Positions 12,840-19,783 of a stretch of DNA of 32,151 nt are shown here, one piece after another. Under the pieces are notes generated by a model. The model saw only the letters and a list, made by a program, of their open reading frames with translations. It was not told the DNA's origin and did not search any database. The DNA comes from a virus, in IMG/VR virus record IMGVR_UViG_3300047678_000810, positions 1 to 32,151 of that record, one strand, 5' to 3'. How positions within the stretch are numbered: position 1 is the first letter of the stretch; each line of letters opens with the position of its first letter. A program made the position numbers and the translations under genes.

Positions 12840-13201
12840 GCGCGCATCTTCTAGCCGTCATCCTGTGGGGCCTGGCCCGGCTCGAGACGCCGCACGGCAT
12901 CCCGGCCGAGCCGGGTCCGGCCGGCGAGACCGGGGCCTGGCAGCTGACGCCGAAAGTCCGGCACGATCGCACCGCCGAGCTGCGCGCCGCCGGCCGCAAG
13001 GGCCCGTTCACCGACCGCGAGATCGCGGAGGCGCACGTGCGCTGGCTCGAGCGCAACCTGAAGGCCGCCGGCGTGGATCCGTCGTTCTTCAACATCGCCC
13101 TCGCCTGGAACTGCGGCTTCGACCGCACGATCCGCGGCCGCGCCCCGGAGACCAGTTTCCACTACGCCACCCGCCTCGTGAATCTGACCCATGGCAAATG
13201 A
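12836..13201 (+). CDS. Lysozyme/transglycosylase-like protein
   Basis: 121 residues from GTG 12836 (GTGA overlap). The order LARLETPHG (Glu about residue 17, in the position of the catalytic Glu of lytic transglycosylases), GAWQLTP (about 38-44, like the G-x-x-Q-x-x-P strand motif), and ALAWNCGF...TSFHYATRLVNL (compare A-x-Y-N-x-G...Y-x-x-R-V) follows the lysozyme-like transglycosylase fold, which cleaves the glycan strands of peptidoglycan. The domain is near the minimal size and has only a short hydrophobic N-terminus (HLLAVILWGLARL). It may act in virion entry or lysis. Identification is by motif order only. Confidence 0.55.
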   Translation: MSAHLLAVILWGLARLETPHGIPAEPGPAGETGAWQLTPKVRHDRTAELRAAGRKGPFTDREIAEAHVRWLERNLKAAGVDPSFFNIALAWNCGFDRTIRGRAPETSFHYATRLVNLTHGK

Positions 13202-13398
13202 CGCAACACGAACCAAAGCGCTGCTACCGCTGCGACAGATCCCTGGGAACGCCGATCACGGCGGTCGTCGGTGGCCCGGCGTCCGGCCGGCTCAACGACT
13301 ACTACGGAATCTGCGAGCTCTGCAAAGCGGACCTCGCGGCCGCGCGTCCACCGTCACCCGAGCCGGCTGAGCTCACCAAACTCCTGAAACGCGAATGA
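13198..13398 (+). CDS. Small zinc-ribbon protein
   Basis: 66 residues in an ATGA overlap. CYRCDRS at about residues 9-15 and CELCKAD at about 39-45 form two CxxC knuckles typical of a zinc ribbon; the C-terminus is Pro/Glu-rich. Role unknown. It is translationally coupled to the large terminase (ATGA), so a packaging accessory role is conceivable; HNH nucleases often sit here, but no His-Asn-His motif is present. Confidence 0.6.
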   Translation: MTQHEPKRCYRCDRSLGTPITAVVGGPASGRLNDYYGICELCKADLAAARPPSPEPAELTKLLKRE

Positions 13399-15191
13399 GC
13401 ACCGCCATGCTCGAGGGCATCCCGAAGGACCTGCTCGCACCTCACCCGGTGCTGAAGCTGCCGTCGCGCGCGGCCGTGCAGGCCTGGCTCGCCAAGGGCG
13501 ACGAGGGCCGCGCGCACCTGGAGAAGATCCTGAAGGACCGCGCCGAGCTAATCCACCTCGAGCGGCACGACCCGTTGCGCCACGGCTTCGAGCCGGAGAC
13601 CTACGCGAAGGCCCGCGAGCTGCTCGCCAACGTCGACGAGCTGCTGCTCAACGGCGCGAACCGCGAGGGCAAGACCAACTTCGCCGGCAAGTTCAGCGTC
13701 GAGCACCTGACGGAGGCGCCCGATCGCTGCGCGGCTTTCCTGCACTCGAGCGAGCGATCGAGCAAGGACCAGCAGCAGCCGGTGATCTTCTCCTTCCTGC
13801 CTCCGGACATCCGCGCCCTGGGCTTGCGCGGCATCCGCAGCAAGCGCGGGACCTACGTCCAATACACGCGGGCCAACGGCTTCACCGGCGAGAAGTTCAT
13901 CCTGCCGAATACCTCGATGGGCCTGTTTTTCAATTACAAGCAGGACGTCGGCGTGCTCGAGGGCTACCGCCTGACGCTGGTCTGGTTCGACGAGCTCGTG
14001 CCGCTGGCCTTCCTGGACGCGCTGACCTACCGCCTCAGCCAGGGCGAGCGCCTGATCATTCTGATCACCTTCACCCCGGTGCGCGGCTACACGCCGGTCG
14101 TGGCCCGCTACGTCGCCGGCGCGAAGATCATCGAGACCAGGCCGGCCGCGCTGCTGCCGCCCGATGCCGTCCACGTGAAGGGCTGCCCGCGCGGCCACAT
14201 GCCCTACGTGATGGAGCCGCGGCGGCCGCGCAGCCGGGTGTTGTTTTTCCACTGGGGCCAGAATCCCTACGGCGCGAGCCGCGAGGTCCAGAAGAAGCTC
14301 GAGGGCGCGAACAGTTCCGTCGTGAAGATGCGCGCCTACGGCTGGGTGGACAAGCTGGCGAGCAGCGCCTTCGCGAAGTTCGGGCAGCCGCACATCATCA
14401 CGCGGAAGAAATTCCTCGAGATCGCGAAGGGCCCGGGCACCTGGTATTGCTCGACGGATCCGCGGCCGGGCAAGAACTGGTTCATCAAGTGGTATTTCGT
14501 GTCGCCGGAGTGGGGCCCGATCGTGCATCGCGAGTGGCCGGACTGCCGGCGCTACGGCGAGTGGGCCCTGCCGCCGGCGGATGCCAGCGACGACGAGGTC
14601 GCCCGCAAGAACGACTGGCGCCCGGGCCCGGCGCAGCGCCTCGAGGCCGGCCGCGGCATCGCTGCCTACAAGGCGCTGATCCTCGAGGCCGAGGGCTGGA
14701 CCTACGACGAGAAGGACAAGACCTGGAAGCACACGGCCGGCGACTACGGCGCCGGCGTCGAGCGCGTCCACCGCCGCGTGATGGATCCGCGGTTCGCCGG
14801 CAGCGAGGTGCCGAGCCAGGAGGAGGGCCAGACAATCATCGAGATGATGGCTGAGTCCGGGCACAAGGATCCCAAGGGCCGCGTGATCCCCGCGATGGAG
14901 TGGGAGGCGGCGCCGGCGAGCTCCGTCCACGGCGCCGGCAGCGCGCTCGAGATGATCGTCGATGCGATGGACTACGACGAGAAGGCCGAGATCTCACCTC
15001 TCAACTGCCCGCACTGGTATGTCGTCGAGGACTGCGAGCACAGCGTGGTCGCCTACCAGGAGTTCAGCGACGCCGGCACGCCGAAGAACGCCCTCAAGGA
15101 CATCATCGACCCCGACCGCTACTTCGTGAAATCGGACTGCGACTTCGTCCAGCCCGGTTCGATGAAGATGAAACGCGGCGGCTACTTCTAA
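13395..15191 (+). CDS. terL: Terminase large subunit (TerL)
   Basis: 598 residues. TerL is the ATP-driven motor and nuclease that packs phage DNA into the prohead through the portal. Visible: Walker A G-A-N-R-E-G-K-T at residues 87-94, Walker B LTLVWFDE at about 193-200 with its catalytic Glu, and the coupling motif ITFTP near 224-228. The C-terminal nuclease domain begins around TWYCSTDPRPGKNWF (Asp about 355), with further acids at CPHWYVVEDCEH (about 540) that could complete the metal site. Length is in the usual range. No small terminase is obvious upstream; the HTH gene directly downstream is a candidate. The start is in an ATGA overlap. Confidence 0.9.
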   Translation: MSTAMLEGIPKDLLAPHPVLKLPSRAAVQAWLAKGDEGRAHLEKILKDRAELIHLERHDPLRHGFEPETYAKARELLANVDELLLNGANREGKTNFAGKFSVEHLTEAPDRCAAFLHSSERSSKDQQQPVIFSFLPPDIRALGLRGIRSKRGTYVQYTRANGFTGEKFILPNTSMGLFFNYKQDVGVLEGYRLTLVWFDELVPLAFLDALTYRLSQGERLIILITFTPVRGYTPVVARYVAGAKIIETRPAALLPPDAVHVKGCPRGHMPYVMEPRRPRSRVLFFHWGQNPYGASREVQKKLEGANSSVVKMRAYGWVDKLASSAFAKFGQPHIITRKKFLEIAKGPGTWYCSTDPRPGKNWFIKWYFVSPEWGPIVHREWPDCRRYGEWALPPADASDDEVARKNDWRPGPAQRLEAGRGIAAYKALILEAEGWTYDEKDKTWKHTAGDYGAGVERVHRRVMDPRFAGSEVPSQEEGQTIIEMMAESGHKDPKGRVIPAMEWEAAPASSVHGAGSALEMIVDAMDYDEKAEISPLNCPHWYVVEDCEHSVVAYQEFSDAGTPKNALKDIIDPDRYFVKSDCDFVQPGSMKMKRGGYF

Positions 15192-15201
15192 TTTCCAACC
15201 C

Positions 15202-15411
15202 ATGCCCGAACTTCCCAACAAACGCTATATCCGCCGCGGCGACATCCGTCGCTGCTATGGAATGGACGACGAGGACTTCACGAAGCTGGTCCGCGCCAAG
15301 GTCCTCAAGCCCTACTACCTCAACGGCGAGGGCCGCGCCTGGTTCAAGCGCGACGAGGTCCTCGCCGCCGAGGCCGGCGGCAAAATCTTCAAAGCGGAGA
15401 AGACGAGATGA
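15202..15411 (+). CDS. Small excisionase-like HTH protein (possible small terminase partner)
   Basis: 69 residues; leader TTTCCAACCCATG without a Shine-Dalgarno site. YIRRGDIRRCYGMDDEDFTKLVRAK forms an HTH, and GEGRAWFKRDEVL is the wing and final helix of excisionase/MerR-like domains. Small terminase subunits also use N-terminal HTH domains but are usually longer with an oligomerisation region. Placement directly after TerL suggests packaging or late regulation; neither is proven. Confidence 0.55.
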   Translation: MPELPNKRYIRRGDIRRCYGMDDEDFTKLVRAKVLKPYYLNGEGRAWFKRDEVLAAEAGGKIFKAEKTR

Positions 15412-15791
15412 ATCCTGCATCCACGCCGACGGGCACCTGGTGGTGTAATTCACATCAGCGCGAGGCCACCCACACGCGCGCCGATGGCACGCGATGCTGT
15501 GATCCCAAGCTAGGAGGCATCCTCCTGCCGTGCTTCGTCGTTCACGCGCCGATGACGATCGAGAAATCGAAATGCCCGGTCTGGCCGGAAGGATCCGGAG
15601 AATGGACCTATCGTGCTCGGCGCCACTTTGCGGCGACCAACTGCACATTCGCGAAATGCTGTCTGCGGCAGAGCCGTCGTGAGATCGACCGCTGTTACAT
15701 CGTGCCGGAAGTAGATTTCCCGGCCGAACTGGCCCGGCTGCGTTCGGGCCAACCACTTTCCAACCCACCGACAGGAACCATGACCAAATGA
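15408..15791 (+). CDS. Cys-rich hypothetical protein
   Basis: 127 residues in an ATGA overlap. Seven Cys occur at spaced positions (WWCNSHQ, RCCDPK, LPCF, SKCPVW, TNCTFAKCCL, RCYI), suggesting metal binding or disulfides. The composition is less GC-biased than in TerL and portal, and the gene sits between packaging and portal genes where a backbone head gene would be expected, so it may be an accessory insertion. No family recognised. Confidence 0.5.
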   Translation: MNPASTPTGTWWCNSHQREATHTRADGTRCCDPKLGGILLPCFVVHAPMTIEKSKCPVWPEGSGEWTYRARRHFAATNCTFAKCCLRQSRREIDRCYIVPEVDFPAELARLRSGQPLSNPPTGTMTK

Positions 15792-17998
15792 AAACTCAGA
15801 CCGATTCCGTCCGGGCGCTTGCGCGCGCGGCGGCCGTGCCCGACCTCGACGCCCTCCGCGATGAACTCGCCCAGGTCTACAGCCAGGTCGGCAACATCCG
15901 GTCGCGCCAGCAGGGCGCGATCTCCACCCGTCTCTGCCGCTGGGATGGCCAGAGCGACGACTACCGCAAACACGAGAAGGACATCGGCTCGGCGGCCATG
16001 CCCTACGAGGGCGCGCCGGACGTCCGCGTGCCGGTCGTCGACACCGTCGTGCGCGAGCGCGTGGCCCTCTACGTCGAGGCGCTCATGTCCGGCGAGATCC
16101 AGGCCGTGCCGATCGGCGGCCTCGACCAGGGCGAGAACGCGACCAAAATGTCGCGCGTCCTGAAATGGCTTCGCGATAACCGGATGCAGCGCGAGCTGCG
16201 CCGCGAGGCCGAGCTGCTCGCCAACTACGTCGAGGGCGACGACCCGGGCCTCGGCATCCTCAAGGTCTGGTGGAAGCGCGAGCTCGCGCTCGAGCTCCGC
16301 GAGCTCTCCCTGGACGACGTCGCGCTCGAGCTGCTCCGCGTGGGCGGTTTCGAACCCGACGAGAAGGGCCAGCTGCCGGCCGAGGCCCAGGGGGCGATGA
16401 TGGATATCGCCGACCTGATCTACAACCCGATGCGGATCGAGGAGGCGCTCGAGCTCATGGCGGCCGCCTTCCCGAGCGTGGGCAAGAAGACGCTCAAACG
16501 CGCTTTCAAGGACCTGCAGCGCACCCAGCAGACCACGCTGCCGCTGCCCTACGTGAAGGCCAACCGCCCGTGCGTGGCGTCGCTGCGCTTCATGCAGGAC
16601 GTCTTCTTCCCGCAGGACCTCGACGACATCCAGCGGGCCCGCGTGATCTACGAACGCGAGTTCCTCTCCGAGGCCGAGCTCCGCGGCAAGATCGTCGGCG
16701 AGGGCTGGGACGAGAGCTTTGTCGAGGAGGTTCTCGAGGCCGGTCCGGGCCCGAGCCAGTTCGACCCGACGACCGTCCGCTTCGTCACGTCGCCCCGCGG
16801 CTACACCCGCGCCGCCCAGGACGAGCAGAACAACCTCTACGAGATCTGGCACGCCAACGCGCGCGCGACCGACGACTTCGGGATCAACGGGATCTACTGG
16901 ACCGTCTTCTCCGCCAAGGTCGCCGACAGCTGGGGCTACCACCAGCTGCTCGACACCGCCCAGGGCGACTACCCCTACGTCGACTTCCGCAGCGAGGTCA
17001 TTTCGCGCGGAATGGAGAACGCCCGCGGCACGCCCGAGCGCACCGGCAGCTTCCAATACGAGATCAAGGTGCAGCGCGACTGCCGCGGCGCCCACACCCA
17101 GCTCTCCACGATCCCGCCCGTGCGCGTCACCCAGCGCCGCGGCGGCCTCGAGGCCGTGCTCGGGCCGATGGTCGAGGTCCCGGTCCGCCAAGCCGACGAC
17201 GTCACCTGGATGAATCCCCCGCCCTTCCCGGCCGCCTCGATCGAGATGGAGAAGGCCGCCTGGCTCGACCTGAACCAGTATCTCGGCCGCATGGTGCCCG
17301 GCGTGCCGTCCGAGCTCGGGCAGGCCGTCCTGCAACACGACGTCAACCGCTGGCTCGAGGGCTGGAAGACCGCCTGGAACATGATCCAGGAGCTCCAGCA
17401 GGACTACGGTGACGAGCTCGAGGTGCAGATCGTCGCCGGCGGCCCGATGAAGAAGCTCTCGCGCGAGGAGATCCGCGGCCAGTTCACCACGACCCTCGCC
17501 TTCTCCGTGCGCGACCTGAACATCGAGTTCGTCCTCACCCGGAACCAGGCGATCGCCGCGGTCCTGCAGCAGGACATCACCGGCCAGGTCGACCGGACCG
17601 TGATCGTGCGCGCGGGCCTCCGCGCCATCGACCCGGCCATCGCCGACCAGGCGATCCGCGACGGCCAGCAGGTCACGATGCAGGAGGTCAACGACGAGGT
17701 GAACGCCGTCAACATGCTCGCCAACGGCATCGAGGCGCCGCTCCGCAAGTCCGGCGTCAACGCCCAGCTGCGGCTCGACACGCTCACGAAGACCGTGCTC
17801 GGCAGCCCGGTCCTCGCGCGCCGCTACCAGCAGCCGCAAAAGCCGGAGGACGAGTATTTCAAGAAGCTCGTCGAGAACCGCATGAAGAACCTGCAGATGA
17901 TGATCCAGCAATACGGCCCGGGCCCGGACAACAACCAGGCGATCGGCCGCACCGGCACGGCGCCGCTGCAGCCGGCCATCGCGGGAGGTGGCGAGTGA
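15788..17998 (+). CDS. Portal protein
   Basis: 736 residues, coupled to the preceding gene by ATGA and placed after TerL, the usual portal position. The portal forms a dodecameric ring at one head vertex through which DNA passes and to which the tail attaches. The N-terminal part (IRSRQQGAISTRLCRWDGQSDDYRKHE) matches an often seen start of podovirus-like portals, followed by long helices and a strand-rich middle (about 320-520). The C-terminal 60 residues (YQQPQKPEDEYFKKLVENRMKNL) are helical and may form a barrel or tail. No catalytic motifs are expected. Length fits large podovirus portals. The dispersed motif copy 5 lies inside. Confidence 0.78.
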   Translation: MKTQTDSVRALARAAAVPDLDALRDELAQVYSQVGNIRSRQQGAISTRLCRWDGQSDDYRKHEKDIGSAAMPYEGAPDVRVPVVDTVVRERVALYVEALMSGEIQAVPIGGLDQGENATKMSRVLKWLRDNRMQRELRREAELLANYVEGDDPGLGILKVWWKRELALELRELSLDDVALELLRVGGFEPDEKGQLPAEAQGAMMDIADLIYNPMRIEEALELMAAAFPSVGKKTLKRAFKDLQRTQQTTLPLPYVKANRPCVASLRFMQDVFFPQDLDDIQRARVIYEREFLSEAELRGKIVGEGWDESFVEEVLEAGPGPSQFDPTTVRFVTSPRGYTRAAQDEQNNLYEIWHANARATDDFGINGIYWTVFSAKVADSWGYHQLLDTAQGDYPYVDFRSEVISRGMENARGTPERTGSFQYEIKVQRDCRGAHTQLSTIPPVRVTQRRGGLEAVLGPMVEVPVRQADDVTWMNPPPFPAASIEMEKAAWLDLNQYLGRMVPGVPSELGQAVLQHDVNRWLEGWKTAWNMIQELQQDYGDELEVQIVAGGPMKKLSREEIRGQFTTTLAFSVRDLNIEFVLTRNQAIAAVLQQDITGQVDRTVIVRAGLRAIDPAIADQAIRDGQQVTMQEVNDEVNAVNMLANGIEAPLRKSGVNAQLRLDTLTKTVLGSPVLARRYQQPQKPEDEYFKKLVENRMKNLQMMIQQYGPGPDNNQAIGRTGTAPLQPAIAGGGE
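17000..17013. promoter_or_regulatory. Dispersed 14-bp motif, copy 5
   Basis: ATTTCGCGCGGAAT inside the portal gene, in a different reading phase (ISRG) from the copies in other genes. Confidence 0.5.
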
Positions 17999-18348
17999 GC
18001 GAGCCCTGCGCCGCCTGCCGGCGGCCGCTCGTCGGTAACGTCGTGATCTTCTGTCACGATTGTTACTGGCGGCTGCCGGCGCCGGAGCGCGCCTCGCTCC
18101 GCGCCATGTGGCTCCGCAAGGAGAACACCGATTCGAAGGTCGCCAAGTGCGTCCGCCTCCTGAACCAGAAAACCCAATCCCATGAACAACGACAATCCAC
18201 CCACCGCGGCGGCGCCTCTGCCGCTCACGCTCAAGCAACGCATCGCCCGCCGGCTCTTCCCGGTCCGGCACTGCACCTATCCTGTCCTGGAGGGCGGCCA
18301 CCAGGACACCTTCCGGACGGAGGTCACGGTCAAGCTCTCCTGGGCTGA
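17995..18348 (+). CDS. Small zinc-binding protein, possible 3' frameshift
   Basis: GTG 17995 (GTGA overlap, GGGAGGTGG upstream). The first 60 residues hold CAACRRP and CHDCYWR, a zinc ribbon with helices after it. From about residue 62 the frame runs 167 bases into the next gene, with sequence (STHRGGASAAHAQATHRPP) typical of a wrong-phase translation. A TGA at 18183-18185, overlapping the next ATG in another phase, would give the usual overlap of this genome if one base had been gained or lost in the AAAACCCAATCCC stretch. So the true product is probably about 62 residues and the frame is shifted, by mutation or sequencing error. Confidence 0.5.
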   Translation: MSEPCAACRRPLVGNVVIFCHDCYWRLPAPERASLRAMWLRKENTDSKVAKCVRLLNQKTQSHEQRQSTHRGGASAAHAQATHRPPALPGPALHLSCPGGRPPGHLPDGGHGQALLG

Positions 18349-18481
18349 CCGCCTGCGGCTCTTCGCGAGCGGCTGGCTCTGCGTGAAGACGCGCTCCGTC
18401 ACCGCCGGCAAGATCGGCGCCAACAGCACCAACGGCACGTTCCACGTGCTCCCACCCGACTACCTCGAACCCAAGTTCTAA
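18182..18481 (+). CDS. Hypothetical protein
   Basis: 99 residues from ATG 18182, with the Shine-Dalgarno-free leader AACCCAATCCC. The first 20 residues are Pro/Ala-rich; then a basic region (LKQRIARRLFPVRHCTYP) and strands (TFRTEVTVKLSW, WLCVKTRSVTAGKIG). Looks like a small beta-rich protein. No family recognised. Located between portal and scaffold-like genes, so a minor head protein is possible. The next ATG follows one base after the stop. Confidence 0.55.
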   Translation: MNNDNPPTAAAPLPLTLKQRIARRLFPVRHCTYPVLEGGHQDTFRTEVTVKLSWADRLRLFASGWLCVKTRSVTAGKIGANSTNGTFHVLPPDYLEPKF

Positions 18482-18482
18482 C

Positions 18483-18800
18483 ATGGCACGCAAACAGCCC
18501 GAAATCATCACACCCGGCGGCCGGGTCATCTTCATCCGTGCGCCCAAGCGGCTCTCGGCCGAGCAGCTCGTCATGGCGCTCGGCAGCATGGCCGACGACG
18601 ACCCGCGCTGGATCGCGATCAACCAGGTCCTCGACGAGGAGCTGGCCGCGGCCGCGCTCGACGTCACGAACCCGGACACGCCCGACACGAAGATGCGCCA
18701 CGCCAGCGGCCGCATGGACGCGCTCGCCGCCCTCAAGCAACGCCTGGTCGACGAGCGCCGCAAGGTCGTCGCGCCGGCGAAGAAGACTCACCGGAGTTAA
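18483..18800 (+). CDS. Hypothetical head-region protein
   Basis: 105 residues. Strand-rich start (PEIITPGGRVIFIRAPKRL) then helices (SAEQLVMALGSMADDDPRW; QVLDEELAAAALDV; ASGRMDALAALKQRLVDERRK). The stop TAA lies inside the loop of a rho-independent terminator. Position between portal and the terminator suggests a head accessory protein; family not recognised. Confidence 0.6.
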   Translation: MARKQPEIITPGGRVIFIRAPKRLSAEQLVMALGSMADDDPRWIAINQVLDEELAAAALDVTNPDTPDTKMRHASGRMDALAALKQRLVDERRKVVAPAKKTHRS

Positions 18801-18814
18801 CCCTCCGGTTTTTT
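18790..18814 (+). terminator. Rho-independent terminator
   Basis: ACCGGAG (18790-18796), loop TTAACC, CTCCGGT (18803-18809), with six T at 18809-18814. A perfect seven-pair stem with a U-run. It would end or reduce transcription from the packaging/portal operon before the Tad1-like gene. Confidence 0.8.
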
Positions 18815-18823
18815 GGTCATGGA

Positions 18824-18853
18824 AACGCCGCCGGCTGAGGGGCTGGCGGCGTT
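18824..18853 (+). other. Hairpin upstream of the Tad1-like gene
   Basis: AACGCCGCC (18824-18832) pairs with GGCGGCGTT (18845-18853) around a 12-base loop; no U-run follows. It lies in the leader between the terminator and the AGGAGAA ribosome site. It could stabilise the 5' end of the transcript, or be a second terminator lacking T's. No clear sigma-70 promoter is visible here. Confidence 0.55.
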
Positions 18854-18899
18854 CTCCGACCGGATTTAGTCAGCAACCACAACCACAGGAGAAACCAAC

Positions 18900-19412
18900 A
18901 TGAGACAGCTATCGGCCCACAAGGCCAACGGCCTGAACGAGGCCATCAACATCACCGTGCTCGACGAGCCGGGCGCCGGCGGCGCGCATCACGCCTACGA
19001 ACTCAGCGGCGCCGGCAAGACCGTGCGCCTCGAGTTCCAGCACGGGCCGATCAAGGAGGCCGGCCTGAACGGCATTTCCAACGAGGCGCTGCTCGCGATC
19101 GTCGCGGACCGCCTCGAATGCTTCCAGGCCGGCCCGTTCGCGTGCAAGGACAACGAGGACGCGCTCGGCATGGTCAAGGGCGGCCTCACCTGCCTGCTCA
19201 AGCGCACGAAGAAGCGCGTCGACCAGGGCATCGAGGGCACGAACGTGCAGCACGCCGAGCCCGTGCCCGAGCCGCCGGCCGCGCCGTCGCCCGCGCCGGA
19301 GGAGCCGGTCGCTCCGCCGCCGGACACGCCGGCCGAGGACCCCAAGCCGGTCGCTCCGGCCGAGGATCCGGATCCCGCTCCGAAATCCACCAAACCACGG
19401 AGGTCCTCATGA
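18900..19412 (+). CDS. Tad1/Acb2-like putative anti-defence nucleotide sponge
   Basis: 170 residues with AGGAGAA upstream of ATG 18900. The core (about residues 14-114) has the order ITVLDEPGAGGAHHAYEL, LEFQHGPIKEAGLNG, LLAIVADRLECFQAGPFACKDN, LTCLLKRTKKRVDQGIEGT. I recall this F-Q-x-G-P-I-x-E...NG...D-R-L-x-x-F-Q...R-T...R-x-x-x-G-x-E-G-T pattern from phage proteins of the Tad1 (Thoeris anti-defence 1) family and the related Acb2 hairpin domain, which bind and sequester the cyclic nucleotide signals of Thoeris and CBASS defence. A Pro/Glu/Ala tail (about 119-170) is unusual for them. The gene stands alone between two terminators, as phage morons do. If it is instead a structural protein of the head region, the family recall is wrong; no search was possible. 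Confidence 0.55.
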   Translation: MRQLSAHKANGLNEAINITVLDEPGAGGAHHAYELSGAGKTVRLEFQHGPIKEAGLNGISNEALLAIVADRLECFQAGPFACKDNEDALGMVKGGLTCLLKRTKKRVDQGIEGTNVQHAEPVPEPPAAPSPAPEEPVAPPPDTPAEDPKPVAPAEDPDPAPKSTKPRRSS

Positions 19413-19440
19413 GGTAATCCACCGCACAATCGGAACCTTG

Positions 19441-19471
19441 AAGCGCCCGGCACACCCGCCGGGCGCTTTTT
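19441..19471 (+). terminator. Strong rho-independent terminator
   Basis: AAGCGCCCGGC (19441-19451), loop ACACCC, GCCGGGCGCTT (19458-19468), then T's to 19471. An 11-pair perfect stem. It closes the transcript of the Tad1-like gene. Confidence 0.9.
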
Positions 19472-19485
19472 ATTTCGCACGGAAT
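19472..19485. promoter_or_regulatory. Dispersed 14-bp motif, copy 6 (one mismatch)
   Basis: ATTTCGCACGGAAT, one base different from the consensus, directly after the terminator and before the 10-bp repeats. Confidence 0.4.
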
Positions 19486-19486
19486 C

Positions 19487-19526
19487 ACTTGCCCGAAGTC
19501 GCCCGAACTTGCCCGAACTTGCCCCC
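19487..19526 (+). repeat. Four tandem 10-bp repeats
   Basis: Units ACTTGCCCGA, AGTCGCCCGA, ACTTGCCCGA and ACTTGCCCCC lie end to end at 19487, 19497, 19507 and 19517. The 10-bp period is close to one helical turn, so a regulator could bind all units on one DNA face. They lie between a terminator and the capsid operon, where a late activator would bind. Confidence 0.7.
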
Positions 19527-19783
19527 ATTACGGAAGCGCTCCGTTGCCGGTCGGGCCCTGCCGGCCGCACCAAGGCCCCGGCCGCGGAAATTCATGGGTT
19601 GGATGTCCGCGACCGGTGGCGCCCTCACAGGGCGGCTGAATGGTCGCCCCGCCACCCCCTTTCTTCCGACCCAAACCACTGCGCTATATGCCAGGATTAC
19701 AGGCGACCCAAAAACCCGGCCGGGCAGCATCCCCAGCCGCCGCTTCGCCAGCGGGAAAAACCAAAGATGCGGATCTATCCGGG

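Larger units (their letters stand above)
19413..19783. other. Intergenic region before the scaffold-like gene
   Basis: 371 bases without a well-supported gene. It holds the strong terminator, a variant copy of the dispersed motif, four 10-bp repeats, and about 250 bases with open frames in several phases but no convincing codon pattern. A longer scaffold start (ATG 19640 or 19688) would use part of it. A late promoter for the capsid genes would be expected here, but I see no sigma-70-like boxes. Confidence 0.5.

Noticed and set aside
15695-18763. Antisense open frame of 1022 codons opposite the portal region
   Set aside because: It mirrors GC-rich codons of the + strand genes, has a repetitive V/L/D/G composition with no domain, and overlaps well-supported portal and neighbouring genes.
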